Counted from the first letter of the stretch, positions 19,193 to 27,775 are shown. The stretch: 64,000 nt of DNA from Cytophagaceae bacterium (GCA_027485575.1 JAIXQU010000101.1:1-64000), one strand, 5' to 3'. Notes: generated by a model not told the origin, from the sequence alone. Numbers and translations are program-made.

Positions 19193-20356
19193 ATGAGAAG
19201 GGTAATCAGGATAAAAGCCTTACAAGGTTTATACACCTATTTTAACAATAAAGCTGTTAATCTTGATGATATCCGTCAGAAGGTTTTTGATGGTTTGATA
19301 GAAAATCCAAATTTCTACAATGCCACCCAAAAGGATAAAATTGGCTTTCAAATGTTGCTTCCGGTTTTGTTGGATGAGGCATTTGAATCCAAATTGGTTG
19401 TATCTGAACTACCGGAAAACCAAAGGTGGCTTGGTATTTTATCTCAGCAGGCAGTTGCTGATTGGAACAATGAAAATCGAAAAGAATTTCAAAGAATACA
19501 GCAAGGCGTTCTTCAGGATATTCACAATCAAAATGCAACCGAGGTTTCATTTTGGTCATTGTTGTGTGCTTTAATTCAGTCTGTTACGGATGAAGAATTC
19601 AGGAAACAGGAAAGCTACCTAAACAACAGTCCTTCCCCTTCCCATGAGTTAAAAATATCGCATCATCCTTTTTATTCCATAATTAACCTGGCACTTCATC
19701 CTGAAACAGGTCCCCAACCGTTTGGTTTAAAGCCTTTTGGACATGAAGTTGTACATCGGATTTATAATGGCCATTTTAAGGAACTTGCTGAATATAAAGC
19801 CTACAAAGCCAAAAAGGACGTTACCGAACTGGAGCAGGAAGAAATTTGGAAGGTTTTGTATAGAAAACTTTTCAGGTCCGAAATCTTTAATGAGGTGATG
19901 TCTGAACTAGACATGCATTGGAGTGAAAACAGGATTTTGCTGGAGGTTTCTTTAAAATCCACTTTCAAGGAACTTGCCAGTGGAAATGTCCCGGTTTTTG
20001 TTTCCAAGAAGGAAGAGGAGGAAGAGTTTATTTCATTTTTTAACATTTTGCTAACAAGCACATTGGAAAATCTTGAAATAGACAATCAATTGATGCTTGA
20101 AGCCATTGACAATTGGGAGGCGGATAGAGTTGCCGTTTTGGATAAATGGATTATTCATCTAAGCATTAATGAGTTACGTCAATTTCCTCACATTCCTGTA
20201 AAGGTAACTATGAATGAGTACCTTGAAATTGCAAAAGCCTACAGCACCCCGGGATCCGCATCTTTTATCAATGGAGTTGTCGACAAGATTGCCTCTCTGA
20301 TGAAAGCAGAAGGAAAGATAAAAAAGTCGGCACGTGGATTGATGGATAATAAATAA
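19193..20356 (+). CDS. nusB: Transcription antitermination factor NusB (long Bacteroidota form)
   Basis: RNA-binding factor of rRNA antitermination, here 387 residues rather than about 140. The NusB fold is recognisable in the N-terminal RRVIRIKALQGLYTY and strongly in the C-terminal part: NWEADRVAVLDKWIIHLSINEL, MNEYLEIAKAYSTPGSASFINGVVDKIA. The middle (about 60-290) is a lineage-specific insertion. It is the first gene of a rightward operon: nusB, ytxH-like, DUF1573, yajC, ybbR, coaE, with spacings of 23, 12, an overlap, 6 and an overlap. Confidence 0.93.
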   Translation: MRRVIRIKALQGLYTYFNNKAVNLDDIRQKVFDGLIENPNFYNATQKDKIGFQMLLPVLLDEAFESKLVVSELPENQRWLGILSQQAVADWNNENRKEFQRIQQGVLQDIHNQNATEVSFWSLLCALIQSVTDEEFRKQESYLNNSPSPSHELKISHHPFYSIINLALHPETGPQPFGLKPFGHEVVHRIYNGHFKELAEYKAYKAKKDVTELEQEEIWKVLYRKLFRSEIFNEVMSELDMHWSENRILLEVSLKSTFKELASGNVPVFVSKKEEEEEFISFFNILLTSTLENLEIDNQLMLEAIDNWEADRVAVLDKWIIHLSINELRQFPHIPVKVTMNEYLEIAKAYSTPGSASFINGVVDKIASLMKAEGKIKKSARGLMDNK

Positions 20357-20379
20357 ATTGCAACCAAATTTTAAAAATA

Positions 20380-20691
20380 ATGAATAAGCCTGCTACCTTT
20401 TTTCTAACATTTCTGGCCGGTGTAGCAGCCGGAACCATTGTTGGAGTTCTCTACGCTCCTGATGAAGGAAAAAACACCAGAGATAAAATTAGTTTTCAAC
20501 TGGATAGATACAGAGAAAAACTTCTTGACATGCTTAACAATCTGAAGAACCAATCAGAATTGCCAACATCAGCAGCCAAATCTGAAGGAGAAAGAATTAT
20601 TTCTGACACCAAAGCAGAGGCAGAAAAATTGCTTAATGATGTTGAGGCTTTAATGGGCCAGATCAATCAAATTAAGGGTAAAGCAATTTAG
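20380..20691 (+). CDS. YtxH domain protein
   Basis: A 103-residue protein with one N-terminal transmembrane segment with small residues (FFLTFLAGVAAGTIVGVLYAPDEGK), the signature of YtxH/gas-vesicle-like proteins. An acidic/basic coiled-coil-rich tail follows. It is membrane anchored with the tail probably cytoplasmic. The function is unknown; YtxH proteins in Bacilli respond to stress. It is the second gene in the nusB operon. Confidence 0.85.
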   Translation: MNKPATFFLTFLAGVAAGTIVGVLYAPDEGKNTRDKISFQLDRYREKLLDMLNNLKNQSELPTSAAKSEGERIISDTKAEAEKLLNDVEALMGQINQIKGKAI

Positions 20692-20703
20692 AATCAGGTT
20701 TTT

Positions 20704-21168
20704 ATGATTGAAAAACATAGAATAGGGAATTTCCTTATTTTGTTTCTAGGTTTGGTTTTATTTGAAGCTTGTGATTCAAAGCCACAGGAAGGTCAAATTG
20801 AAAACCAGGGAGCTGGACAGGTGATTCCGGATGAAAAAAAGCCGGTTTTCAAATTTAAAGAAACCAGTTTTAATTTCGGAACAGCCAATGAAGGGGAGGA
20901 GATTACCCATGAATTTGAATTTACCAATGAAGGCAAATCAGATTTGCTGATCAGCAATGCAATCGCCTCATGTGGCTGCACCATTCCAGAATGGCCTAAA
21001 GAGCCCATCCCACCTGGAAAAGGGGGAAAAATAAAGGCAACATTCAATACGACCGGAAAATCGGGACAACAGCATAAAGTTATTACCATTACTGCAAATG
21101 TGAAATCCAAAAATGCAGAGTTGGTAATAGAAGGAGAAGTTTTTAAAAAGGAAGAAAAAAATAATTGA
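20704..21168 (+). CDS. DUF1573 domain lipoprotein
   Basis: A 154-residue lipoprotein with a lipobox ending at Cys (LFEACDS, about residue 24). A short linker is followed by one DUF1573 domain (KETSFNFGTANEGEEITHEFEFTN..., CGCTIPEWP, PPGKGGKIKATFNT). The fold is an immunoglobulin-like beta sandwich. The motif SCGCT is invariant in the family. The role is unknown. It belongs to the nusB operon and overlaps the YajC frame. Confidence 0.93.
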   Translation: MIEKHRIGNFLILFLGLVLFEACDSKPQEGQIENQGAGQVIPDEKKPVFKFKETSFNFGTANEGEEITHEFEFTNEGKSDLLISNAIASCGCTIPEWPKEPIPPGKGGKIKATFNTTGKSGQQHKVITITANVKSKNAELVIEGEVFKKEEKNN

Positions 21169-21494
21169 TAATCAACGTGTTAAATTTATTATTACAAGCA
21201 CAGGGAAGTAACTACACTTTTTTGTTGACCATGGGGGCGGTTTTTATCGTCATGTATTTTTTTATGGTCCGGCCTCAGCAAAAAAAGCAAAAAGACCAAA
21301 AGGTTTTTATTGAAGAATTAAAAAAAGGCGATTCAATAGTGACCATTGGTGGCCTTCATGGAAAGATACTTGAGATCGATGATTTGACAGTTGTTCTTGA
21401 AGTTGACAGAGGCTTCAAATTGAAATTTGATAGGTCTTCAATTTCTATGGAGGCAACAAAAAAAGTAAAGGATTCGGTGGTTTCTAATAGTTAA
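21165..21494 (+). CDS. yajC: Preprotein translocase subunit YajC
   Basis: Small SecDF-associated membrane protein. A single N-terminal transmembrane segment (FLLTMGAVFIVMYFFMV) is followed by the family signature RPQQKKQKDQ and the cytosolic beta domain (LKKGDSIVTIGGLHGKILEID). The frame opens with a TTG at 21165 that overlaps the DUF1573 stop; an in-frame GTG at 21177 would give MLNLLLQAQG and fits the usual start of the family better. Either leaves it translationally coupled to its neighbour. Confidence 0.93.
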   Translation: MIINVLNLLLQAQGSNYTFLLTMGAVFIVMYFFMVRPQQKKQKDQKVFIEELKKGDSIVTIGGLHGKILEIDDLTVVLEVDRGFKLKFDRSSISMEATKKVKDSVVSNS

Positions 21495-21500
21495 ATCGCT

Positions 21501-22481
21501 ATGAACCAGCTTGTAGGTTTTTTGCAGCACTTTTATCAATCTGCCGTCCGCAAAGACAAACATGACTGGGAAATCATTTTTTATTGCCTTGGGACGGCAA
21601 CTTTGTTTTGGTTCCTGAATGCGATGGGCAAGGTTTATCAACACCAAATTTCAGTGCCGGTAAAATATGCTTATGACCAAAAAAAAATAATTGCTGTGAG
21701 CAGCCTGCCTTCAGAAATTCAGGTTGAGGTCGAAGGAAGGGGCTGGGATTTGGCAAGACAAATTTGGGCTTTTGAGCCCACAAGCCTATCCGTATCCATA
21801 AGCAAACCAATTGAAAAACAATACCTTGTTCCCTCAGAATGGTTTCCAAAATTATCAGAAATAGTTTCTTCAGTAAAAGCAACAAGAGTAGTTACCGATA
21901 CTATCTTTTGCAGGTTTGACAAAAGGGAAAAAAAGCTGGTTGGCTTGTATGTGGATCTTCAGAATATTAAACTAAGACAAGGATTTCAGATTTCGAGCAC
22001 CATCCAGCTAACACCAAAATTTATTGAATTTGAAGGCGCCGCTTCTATCATAAAAAACCTACCCGCAATGCTGCCTATTAAGGTAGATGCCAGAAACATT
22101 AGTGAGTCTTTTGATCAAAATGTTCCAATTGATTTTTCTGAAGAATATCCCAAAAATCAATTACTGAACTACACCCAGGAAGCAGTAAATATAAAATTTT
22201 CAATTCGCCCTTCCCTGGAAGAAGAGTTGGAGGTAAATATTATTCCAAAAAATCAGGCAAGTCAACCGGGTTTGTATTTAAAAGAACGAAAGGTGCAACT
22301 AACCTTTCTGATTTCTGAAAAAGATAAGATTGCTTTAAAACCTGAGGAGTTTGAGGTAGTTGCTGATTTTCAAAGTTTTAATCCAGCAGATTCAACGGTT
22401 ATGGTTAACTTGAACAAATCTCCGAAGGCAGTTTCAGATGTCCAGATAAATATTAAAAAGACCCGTGTTTATGCACGATAA
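21501..22481 (+). CDS. YbbR-like domain protein (CdaR-type)
   Basis: A 326-residue protein with one N-terminal transmembrane segment (IIFYCLGTATLFWFLNAM) and then several YbbR beta-domain repeats (PVKYAYDQKKIIAVSSLP, VEVEGRGWDLARQI, VGLYVDLQNIKLRQGF, and late DVQINIKKTRVYAR). In Gram-positives the homologue CdaR binds and tunes the diadenylate cyclase CdaA. Here cdaA is about 10 kb away in the opposite orientation. It lies between yajC and coaE in the nusB operon. Confidence 0.85.
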   Translation: MNQLVGFLQHFYQSAVRKDKHDWEIIFYCLGTATLFWFLNAMGKVYQHQISVPVKYAYDQKKIIAVSSLPSEIQVEVEGRGWDLARQIWAFEPTSLSVSISKPIEKQYLVPSEWFPKLSEIVSSVKATRVVTDTIFCRFDKREKKLVGLYVDLQNIKLRQGFQISSTIQLTPKFIEFEGAASIIKNLPAMLPIKVDARNISESFDQNVPIDFSEEYPKNQLLNYTQEAVNIKFSIRPSLEEELEVNIIPKNQASQPGLYLKERKVQLTFLISEKDKIALKPEEFEVVADFQSFNPADSTVMVNLNKSPKAVSDVQINIKKTRVYAR

Positions 22482-23076
22482 GCAGCCTTATCAGGTAGGT
22501 TTAACCGGAGGCATCGGAAGTGGAAAATCTACGGTAGCCCGCGTGTTTCAGATTTTGGATGTGCCTGTTTATGAGTCAGATGAAGCAGCAAAGCTTGTAT
22601 ATTTTTTCCCGGAGGTTAGAGAATTGGTCATTGGTCTTTTGGGACCGGAAGCTTATCTATCAAAAACAGAATTGAACTCAAAATGGATAGGTAATACGGT
22701 TTATTCAGATCCTGGCCTGTTAAAATGTTTAAATGAAATAATTCATCCGGAAGTTGGGGAGCATTACCATCATTGGTTGTCTTTACAAACCAATCCGTAT
22801 GTTGTTAAGGTGGCAGCTTTAATATTTGAAGCCAATATTTATAAAAATATGGACTTTAATGTTCTGGTAACTGCTCCTTTGGATTTAAAAATTGAACGTG
22901 TTTTAAAGAGAGATCCACTCAGGGATAGGGAACAATTGGAAAAAATAATAAATAGTCAGCTGAGTGATGACGAGAAAAAAAAACTATCGGATTCGATAAT
23001 TCAAAACGACGATTCAATAAGCATCATTTCTCAGGTTTTGGAATTGCATAAAGTCATTTTAACCAAATGTTCTTAA
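22465..23076 (+). CDS. coaE: Dephospho-CoA kinase
   Basis: Phosphorylates the 3-hydroxyl of dephospho-CoA, the last step of CoA synthesis. The P-loop GLTGGIGSGKST starts near residue 12. The CoA-binding segments YESDEAAK, NEIIHPEV and VLVTAPLDLKIERVLKRD follow in order. The frame starts at GTG 22465; an ATG at 22471 is also in frame. Both lie inside the end of the YbbR gene, so coupling is likely. The 203-residue length is normal. Its TAA overlaps the stop of the convergent gene by 4 bases (TTAA). Confidence 0.96.
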   Translation: MFMHDKQPYQVGLTGGIGSGKSTVARVFQILDVPVYESDEAAKLVYFFPEVRELVIGLLGPEAYLSKTELNSKWIGNTVYSDPGLLKCLNEIIHPEVGEHYHHWLSLQTNPYVVKVAALIFEANIYKNMDFNVLVTAPLDLKIERVLKRDPLRDREQLEKIINSQLSDDEKKKLSDSIIQNDDSISIISQVLELHKVILTKCS

Positions 23077-23978
23077 TTTGATTCCTCCCGGTTTTCCATC
23101 ATAATGCCTTTAAAATGTTGGATTTGTTTTGGGCTTAATTCCGGGTTTTGAGAAAGTGAATTAATCATTGATTTCATAAAAACCCATGCATCATTTTTTC
23201 TTCCGCTTTTTAGAAGACAAAGGTATTTGTAGTACATAAATAAACCATTTCCCGGGAACCTATGGCAAAGCACCTCAGAATACCTGTAAGAAAGAGAATG
23301 CTTATTTTCATCTAAATAGATCTTCATCAGAAAGTAGTTTGCTTCAGTATTCAAATACCGGTTGTTACTTTCAGAGGCTTTCTCCAGGAAGGATATACCG
23401 TTTTCTTTATTTCCAGAAGGATATAATTTAAGATAAGGAATCAGAAGAGGATAAGAGTCTCCGGCATTCGCCCGATAATAATTGTATAGACCGGTAGTTA
23501 AAAAAAAGAACGGATACTTTGTTTCATTTCCAAAGCTTGCCTTTAAATAGCGGATACATTTTCTGATTCGGAAAAAGGCCTTGAAATAGTTCTCTGAAAG
23601 GATATCCATTCTAGAAAGATATCCATACATACTTATTGTTTTGAAAATCAAGGGAAAATCAGATTTTTTCCGGGCTTCTATCAGTTTTTCAGATTTATGT
23701 AGTTTGTTGTAGAACTGTTTCTTTAGGGATTCATCATTCAGGCCAGATACAATTTTCCACCACAAAATGTTTGATTCTAAGAGATTGACCTCAACAATGT
23801 CTCTTCCCTCTGCTTCAGTTGAAAAGATCTTTAAAAGGCTATCTGCACTTTTAAATTTAAAATTATAGCAATATTCAAAAATTTGGGTGGAGCGGTTACT
23901 CTGGTATTGTGCATTGCAAAGTGAGGTCCAACTCAAACCATAAAAAATAAATAAGAGTTTAATTTTTTGAATGATCAT
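23073..23978 (-). CDS. Exported TPR-like protein of unknown function
   Basis: A 301-residue protein with a signal peptide ending near SLCNAQYQS. The mature part is helical with weak TPR-type spacing (FKSADSLLKIF, FKAFFRIRKCIRYLKA, RYLNTEANYFLMKIYLDENKHSLSYRYSEVL), consistent with a tetratricopeptide solenoid. There is no catalytic motif. It is monocistronic between coaE and the TM2 gene. I do not recognise a named family. Confidence 0.7.
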   Translation of the reverse strand: MIIQKIKLLFIFYGLSWTSLCNAQYQSNRSTQIFEYCYNFKFKSADSLLKIFSTEAEGRDIVEVNLLESNILWWKIVSGLNDESLKKQFYNKLHKSEKLIEARKKSDFPLIFKTISMYGYLSRMDILSENYFKAFFRIRKCIRYLKASFGNETKYPFFFLTTGLYNYYRANAGDSYPLLIPYLKLYPSGNKENGISFLEKASESNNRYLNTEANYFLMKIYLDENKHSLSYRYSEVLCHRFPGNGLFMYYKYLCLLKSGRKNDAWVFMKSMINSLSQNPELSPKQIQHFKGIMMENREESN

Positions 23979-24374
23979 TGAGATGTTATGCGCTGCAAAA
24001 AAATACCGAGGTCATTTTTTTTAGAAAATTTATGTGTTAGCCTGGTTTTGAATCCTTGACAACGATTTTTTCACTTTTGGATAATAATTTTTATTGTGAA
24101 CCAAAGGAAAAGCAAAACTACTTATTTCTATTCATTTAATTGAAAACCTCTACCAGAGAATCATGGTGTAAATTTCAGTATATCAATTAGATAAGTTAAT
24201 TTGATTAAAGTAAAGGTTTTTATTATTGTTGTTTTTCTCCTGAAAAGAAATACTTGTTGATCTGGATTTGAGTATAAAAAATATCCGGTCGCTTCTTTTT
24301 TTTATTTTTTGTTATACGAAAGTTGGAAATTAATTTTTGTATCATATACATTTGTTAAAATTTAACAAAATCAA
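23979..24374. other. AT-rich intergenic region with TM2-gene promoter
   Basis: A 396-base AT-rich stretch between two divergent genes. Only the promoter and palindrome near 24323-24369 stand out. No open frame or structured RNA was recognised in the remaining 340 bases. Confidence 0.6.
24323..24369 (+). promoter_or_regulatory. Promoter of TM2 gene with overlapping 19-bp palindrome
   Basis: TTG (24323-24325), a 21-base spacer and TACATTTG (24347-24354) match the Bacteroidota promoter. A perfect palindrome, TTTGTTAAA-A-TTTAACAAA, spans 24351-24369. It overlaps the minus-7 box and the predicted start of transcription and could be a repressor site. Confidence 0.65.
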
Positions 24375-24791
24375 ATGAAAAAACTTATTCTTGGTCTAGC
24401 CTTAATCGGTGGGTTGTTTACCACCAATTTTGCATCTGCCTCGGCTTACAAAGCGGACGATGCTTCGATTGATGTCTTATTTGACAACTCAATTGACATA
24501 ACCACAACTGTTAACGAAATGGCACTTGGTTCCATGATGGCACCTCAATCTGTCACTGGGGACCAATCTGTCGGAGGATATCTTGTAAGGTCTTTCTTCT
24601 GCGGATTCATTGGTTTGCACAGAAGTTATATGGGTACTGGAGGTAAATCTGTTTGGTGGTGGTATTTCTGCGTTCCGGTTTTAGGAGGTGTTACAAACTG
24701 CTTCGATTTCTGGTGGGTAGTATTTAAGGGAGGTGAGGCAATGGAAAAATATAGAGATAATGGAAAATTAATGGTTTGGACTGGTAACTAA
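24375..24791 (+). CDS. TM2-domain-like membrane protein with signal peptide
   Basis: A 138-residue protein. A cleavable signal peptide (MKKLILGLALIGGLFTTNFASA) is followed by a polar stretch and then two hydrophobic helices of a TM2-type unit: YLVRSFFCGFIGLHRSYMG and WWYFCVPVLGGVTNCFDFWWVV. The Gly-x-x-Gly-x-His-Arg-x-Tyr motif between the helices is the TM2 hallmark. The C-terminus is short (GGEAMEKYRDNGKLMVW). A strong terminator follows directly. Its own promoter and operator-like palindrome suggest independent, regulated expression. The function is unknown. Confidence 0.8.
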   Translation: MKKLILGLALIGGLFTTNFASASAYKADDASIDVLFDNSIDITTTVNEMALGSMMAPQSVTGDQSVGGYLVRSFFCGFIGLHRSYMGTGGKSVWWWYFCVPVLGGVTNCFDFWWVVFKGGEAMEKYRDNGKLMVWTGN

Positions 24792-24812
24792 TATCCGCTT
24801 CATTCATTAAAC

Positions 24813-24841
24813 AAAAAAAGCACCTTTAAGGTGCTTTTTTT
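24813..24841. terminator. Bidirectional intrinsic terminator
   Basis: AAAAAAAGCACC, loop TTTAA, GGTGCTTTTTTT: a 12-bp perfect stem flanked by A and T runs, usable in both directions. It serves the TM2 gene (plus) and the four-gene envelope operon (minus), whose last stop codon lies inside the hairpin. Confidence 0.92.
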
Positions 24842-25734
24842 GTTTCCAGGAGATTCAAAATGAATTTTTTTCGGGAATCGTTAAATGTCCTAATTGAAGT
24901 GTAATTTCTTTTCTTTGCCAGAAATTCTGTTCTGTTTAGTCCACCCCCATAGAACTTTTGAAATAAACCGAAAGCCAAAGTTGCTCCAGTGAAGTAATAT
25001 TTATTATATATGCATAATCCGGTAAACCCAAGGGCTACCAGTTGAAGACCAACACTTAAAGTTCCTTCCCAAAAGTATCCACAATACAATTGCCCACTTC
25101 CAGGCAATAACATACTTAATTTCTTTGCATATTCTACGTTTTTAAGCGTGGGAATTTTTTTGGTTTCATACATTTCATTAACCTCATTGCAAAGTTTAGA
25201 AACCATTTCAGGATCTTTTTCTTTGAATTTAATATAGTCTTTCAGAACTGATTTTGCTTCTTCCCATTTTTGACTTTCGTTTAAGATTAATGCAAAAAGA
25301 GGATATGCTTTTATATAGATGCTCGTGTCTGGAATAAATCCTTTAGCCAAAATAATTTGCGACTCTGCCAATACGAAATCGCTGTTCAGATAAGCACAAA
25401 GGGCTGTTTTTGACCTTGCTGCAAAAGTTAGGCTGTCGCTTAATTCGCCATAGAATATCCGGGAAAGTACGTTTTGTGCGTTATCAAACTCTTTTCGGGC
25501 CAGGTAGCAATCTGCTTTTTTAATCAGGGCAGTAGTCTTGGTTATATTTTCAATAGCAAGAAAACTTACCTTTTCAAAATATAAACCTGCCAATTGGAAT
25601 TGGCCTGCCTTATACAAGCTATCCCCCTTTTTTTCAAGTCCACTTATGCCTGAATTAATTGCCGAAAATCCGCCGTAATGGAATATGCAGATCAAGCAAA
25701 ATGTTATTATGTATTTCATTGTTGGTGCGCTCAT
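24826..25734 (-). CDS. Exported TPR protein with C-terminal PGSG membrane hairpin (last gene of envelope operon)
   Basis: A 302-residue protein. Signal peptide MKYIITFCLICIFHYGGFSA follows an ATG at residue 6, which may be the true start. A helical TPR-like region (about 30-190; LYKAGQFQLAGLYFEKV, KADCYLARKEFDNAQNVL) is followed by two transmembrane segments that begin with LLPGSGQLYCGYFWEG (about 209-224). The PGxGqxYxG motif is also present at the corresponding place in the gene upstream, so the two are distant paralogues. The gene overlaps that one by 80 bases (65 if the internal ATG is used). Predicted to be anchored in the membrane by the C-terminus. Unknown function. Confidence 0.8.
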   Translation of the reverse strand: MSAPTMKYIITFCLICIFHYGGFSAINSGISGLEKKGDSLYKAGQFQLAGLYFEKVSFLAIENITKTTALIKKADCYLARKEFDNAQNVLSRIFYGELSDSLTFAARSKTALCAYLNSDFVLAESQIILAKGFIPDTSIYIKAYPLFALILNESQKWEEAKSVLKDYIKFKEKDPEMVSKLCNEVNEMYETKKIPTLKNVEYAKKLSMLLPGSGQLYCGYFWEGTLSVGLQLVALGFTGLCIYNKYYFTGATLAFGLFQKFYGGGLNRTEFLAKKRNYTSIRTFNDSRKKFILNLLETKKAP

Positions 25735-26578
25735 AAAAGGTTTTTACGCTTAGGGTGCTACCCCAAATATTTCCCACATAAAAGATTGTGAAAAAGCTGG
25801 CTGCAATTATAAAACCAGCACTTTTTGGACCTGAACGGTAATAGCTTTCTGCTCCTGCTATGGCAAAAAGAAATGTTGGAATCATTCCTGATATGGCCTG
25901 ACCTTTAAGTCCTGCATAGAATTTTCCTGTTCCGGGGACCACTGCAGAAAGCAATCCAGCGACATAGGGCGACTTTTTTTTATTCCGGACTATTTCATCT
26001 TTCCTTTTAAATAAATCCCGTTGTTCGTTTTCACAGGCAAAATTGTTGTACCTAAACTTATTACTCAAACTATCAAAGTCGTTTAACTTTCTTTTCAATA
26101 AGGCAGCACTTGATTGTTGAAACAGTTTTAATTCCTGATTCAATGAATCAGTGGGTTCAAAATTTAGAAGGAGTCTTTCTGCATCATCATATCTGCCTAA
26201 ATATATTTGTTCAAAAATCTGATAGAATTTGGATTTGACATAAAATGGAGATTCTGGTGAAATCTTTTCAAAGTATTTAATACTGCTATCCAATATCTTT
26301 GAATTATAATAAGCCCAGGCTGAATAATAATGGATGCTATCTTCCTGATTTTGATTAAGTGAAGCTATTTTTTTTGAATCATTCAATATCAGGATGGCAT
26401 CTTTATACTCCTTGTTTGTAATCAGATATTCTACAAATTGAAAGTCCAGCCCAGAAAAATTTATAGAATCATTCGTTGAGATTTGACTCAAGGCTGGCCT
26501 GGAAATAGAAAGAACAAAACAAGTAATACATAGGAAAAATCTATTTATGTTTTGATTTCCTTGTTTCATAAATTTCAA
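25655..26578 (-). CDS. Exported TPR protein with C-terminal PGTG membrane hairpin
   Basis: A 307-residue protein with a signal peptide (about 1-31, ending RPALSQ), TPR-like helices (FVEYLITNKEYKDAILIL, AWAYYNSKILDSSIKYFEK, IYLGRYDDAERLLL) and two or three transmembrane segments at about 207-275. These begin with SAVVPGTGKFYAGLKG. The layout and the PGxG motif match the downstream gene. An ATG at residue 4 is an alternative start. It overlaps the YidD-like gene by 38 bases and the next gene by 80 bases, indicating tight translational coupling. Confidence 0.8.
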   Translation of the reverse strand: MKFMKQGNQNINRFFLCITCFVLSISRPALSQISTNDSINFSGLDFQFVEYLITNKEYKDAILILNDSKKIASLNQNQEDSIHYYSAWAYYNSKILDSSIKYFEKISPESPFYVKSKFYQIFEQIYLGRYDDAERLLLNFEPTDSLNQELKLFQQSSAALLKRKLNDFDSLSNKFRYNNFACENEQRDLFKRKDEIVRNKKKSPYVAGLLSAVVPGTGKFYAGLKGQAISGMIPTFLFAIAGAESYYRSGPKSAGFIIAASFFTIFYVGNIWGSTLSVKTFYERTNNEIHNNILLDLHIPLRRIFGN

Positions 26579-26996
26579 TTGGGTCTATAATTTTCTTCTT
26601 ACTTGAAAAATCAATTTGTTTTAGATCGATTAATGTGAATTGGCTACATCGGGTAAGTCGGTCAGCAGTCAAAGAAATACCTTTTAAAAGGCCAAAATGC
26701 TGTATACACCGTTTGCTAAAGTTTGAGCAATTTATCTCATAAGGACAATCCACAGATATTTGGGGAGAAATGGCTTTTTGATAGAAAAAAAGTAATCCCC
26801 CAAAAGTTAATGAAATGGGATTGTATTTTACTAAAACGTTTCTGTTACTCGCGAAGAGATAGGTAACTTTTCTCCTGTCGAACTTTTTCTCTACAAAATT
26901 TTGGTCTTTTAGTAATTGAATTTCATCAATTTCATTTTGACCCTGGCACTCATTATCCAAAATCAAGAGAGAAAACAAAAGCAATAGGTATTTCAT
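26541..26996 (-). CDS. Secreted or membrane-tethered YidD-like protein
   Basis: A 151-residue protein whose middle (about 70-120) matches the YidD family: YQKAISPQIS, then four cysteines (Cys84, Cys90, Cys97, Cys117) set in CPYEINCSNFSKRCIQHFG and RLTRCSQF. YidD normally is about 70-85 residues, has no signal peptide and helps YidC membrane insertion from the inner face. Here a cleavable-looking signal peptide (MKYLLLLFSLLILDNECQGQ) and a 45-residue linker precede the domain, so the domain should be outside the cytoplasm or tethered. It is the second gene of the envelope operon; its ATG overlaps the stop of the LolA-like gene by one base. Confidence 0.8.
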   Translation of the reverse strand: MKYLLLLFSLLILDNECQGQNEIDEIQLLKDQNFVEKKFDRRKVTYLFASNRNVLVKYNPISLTFGGLLFFYQKAISPQISVDCPYEINCSNFSKRCIQHFGLLKGISLTADRLTRCSQFTLIDLKQIDFSSKKKIIDPIEIYETRKSKHK

Positions 26997-27775
26997 TAGC
27001 CTTTCTTTTTTATTTCATTCGGGTTTGGCTTTACGATTTTAGCTCCTGCTGGAATTTGAAAACCTGATAGTGATGGATCCACTTCTCCATTCAACTTAAT
27101 ATTGGTGTAAACTCTTTTGGTTATTACCGAGTCCTTTTCTCCAACGTATTCTATTTCAGTTACAGTCAAGGGAATTTTCGATTGGCCAATTTTTTGAAAG
27201 TTGCTGTAGTAGGTTTTGTGAATGGGCTTATTCTTTAAATCATAAAAGCCTAAAAAGATGGGAAGATAGTTTTCATGAACCAATTCAGCTTTAGAAATTC
27301 CATTGTCAATTTCACCATTCGGTACCCAATCTGTAATGACCATTTTGTTCTCAACCCTTGTTTTATTTAGTTTAAAACCAGTTGATGATAAGGCCAAATC
27401 ATTCATATTGCCCGAAAGAAAAATGAAAAAAAGACTTGACTTCGAGCTAAGGTCCTGGCCTTGCAAAAGTGTTACCTGGTTGGTTTTATAATTATATTCT
27501 TTAAACTCTCCATTTACATTCGTTATAGAGACCTTTTTTTGTGGAGATTTATATTTTGTAATCATAACACCTCCTGAAATTTTATAATATACTTCACTGG
27601 TTATCGTTACAGACTTTCCTTTATGAAGATTTTTAGAAACCAAATCCAGGCTTAGGCTTTCTATCATCTGGTATGGTGGTTTAAAGCCAAGGATAACCAA
27701 AAATAGGGCGCTCCAAGTTCCCAGAGTAATAATTAGGTTCTGTATTTTATTCATTATGAGCAAGTTAAGCGACAT
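26996..27775 (-). CDS. LolA-like outer-membrane lipoprotein carrier-type protein
   Basis: A 259-residue exported protein. A hydrophobic N-terminal segment (LIITLGTWSALFLVILGF) is followed by a beta-rich domain with the LolA/LolB-like progression VYYKISGGVMITKYKSPQKKVSITN, YNYKTNQVTLLQGQDL, PIFLGFYDLKNKPIHKTYYSNFQKIG and IPLTVTEIEY. This pattern (incomplete half-barrel strands and a hydrophobic lining) is that of periplasmic lipoprotein chaperones, though sequence conservation is low. The ATG at 27775 gives seven extra residues; MNKIQNL at 27754 fits a signal peptide better. First gene of the four-gene operon. Confidence 0.6.
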   Translation of the reverse strand: MSLNLLIMNKIQNLIITLGTWSALFLVILGFKPPYQMIESLSLDLVSKNLHKGKSVTITSEVYYKISGGVMITKYKSPQKKVSITNVNGEFKEYNYKTNQVTLLQGQDLSSKSSLFFIFLSGNMNDLALSSTGFKLNKTRVENKMVITDWVPNGEIDNGISKAELVHENYLPIFLGFYDLKNKPIHKTYYSNFQKIGQSKIPLTVTEIEYVGEKDSVITKRVYTNIKLNGEVDPSLSGFQIPAGAKIVKPNPNEIKKKG

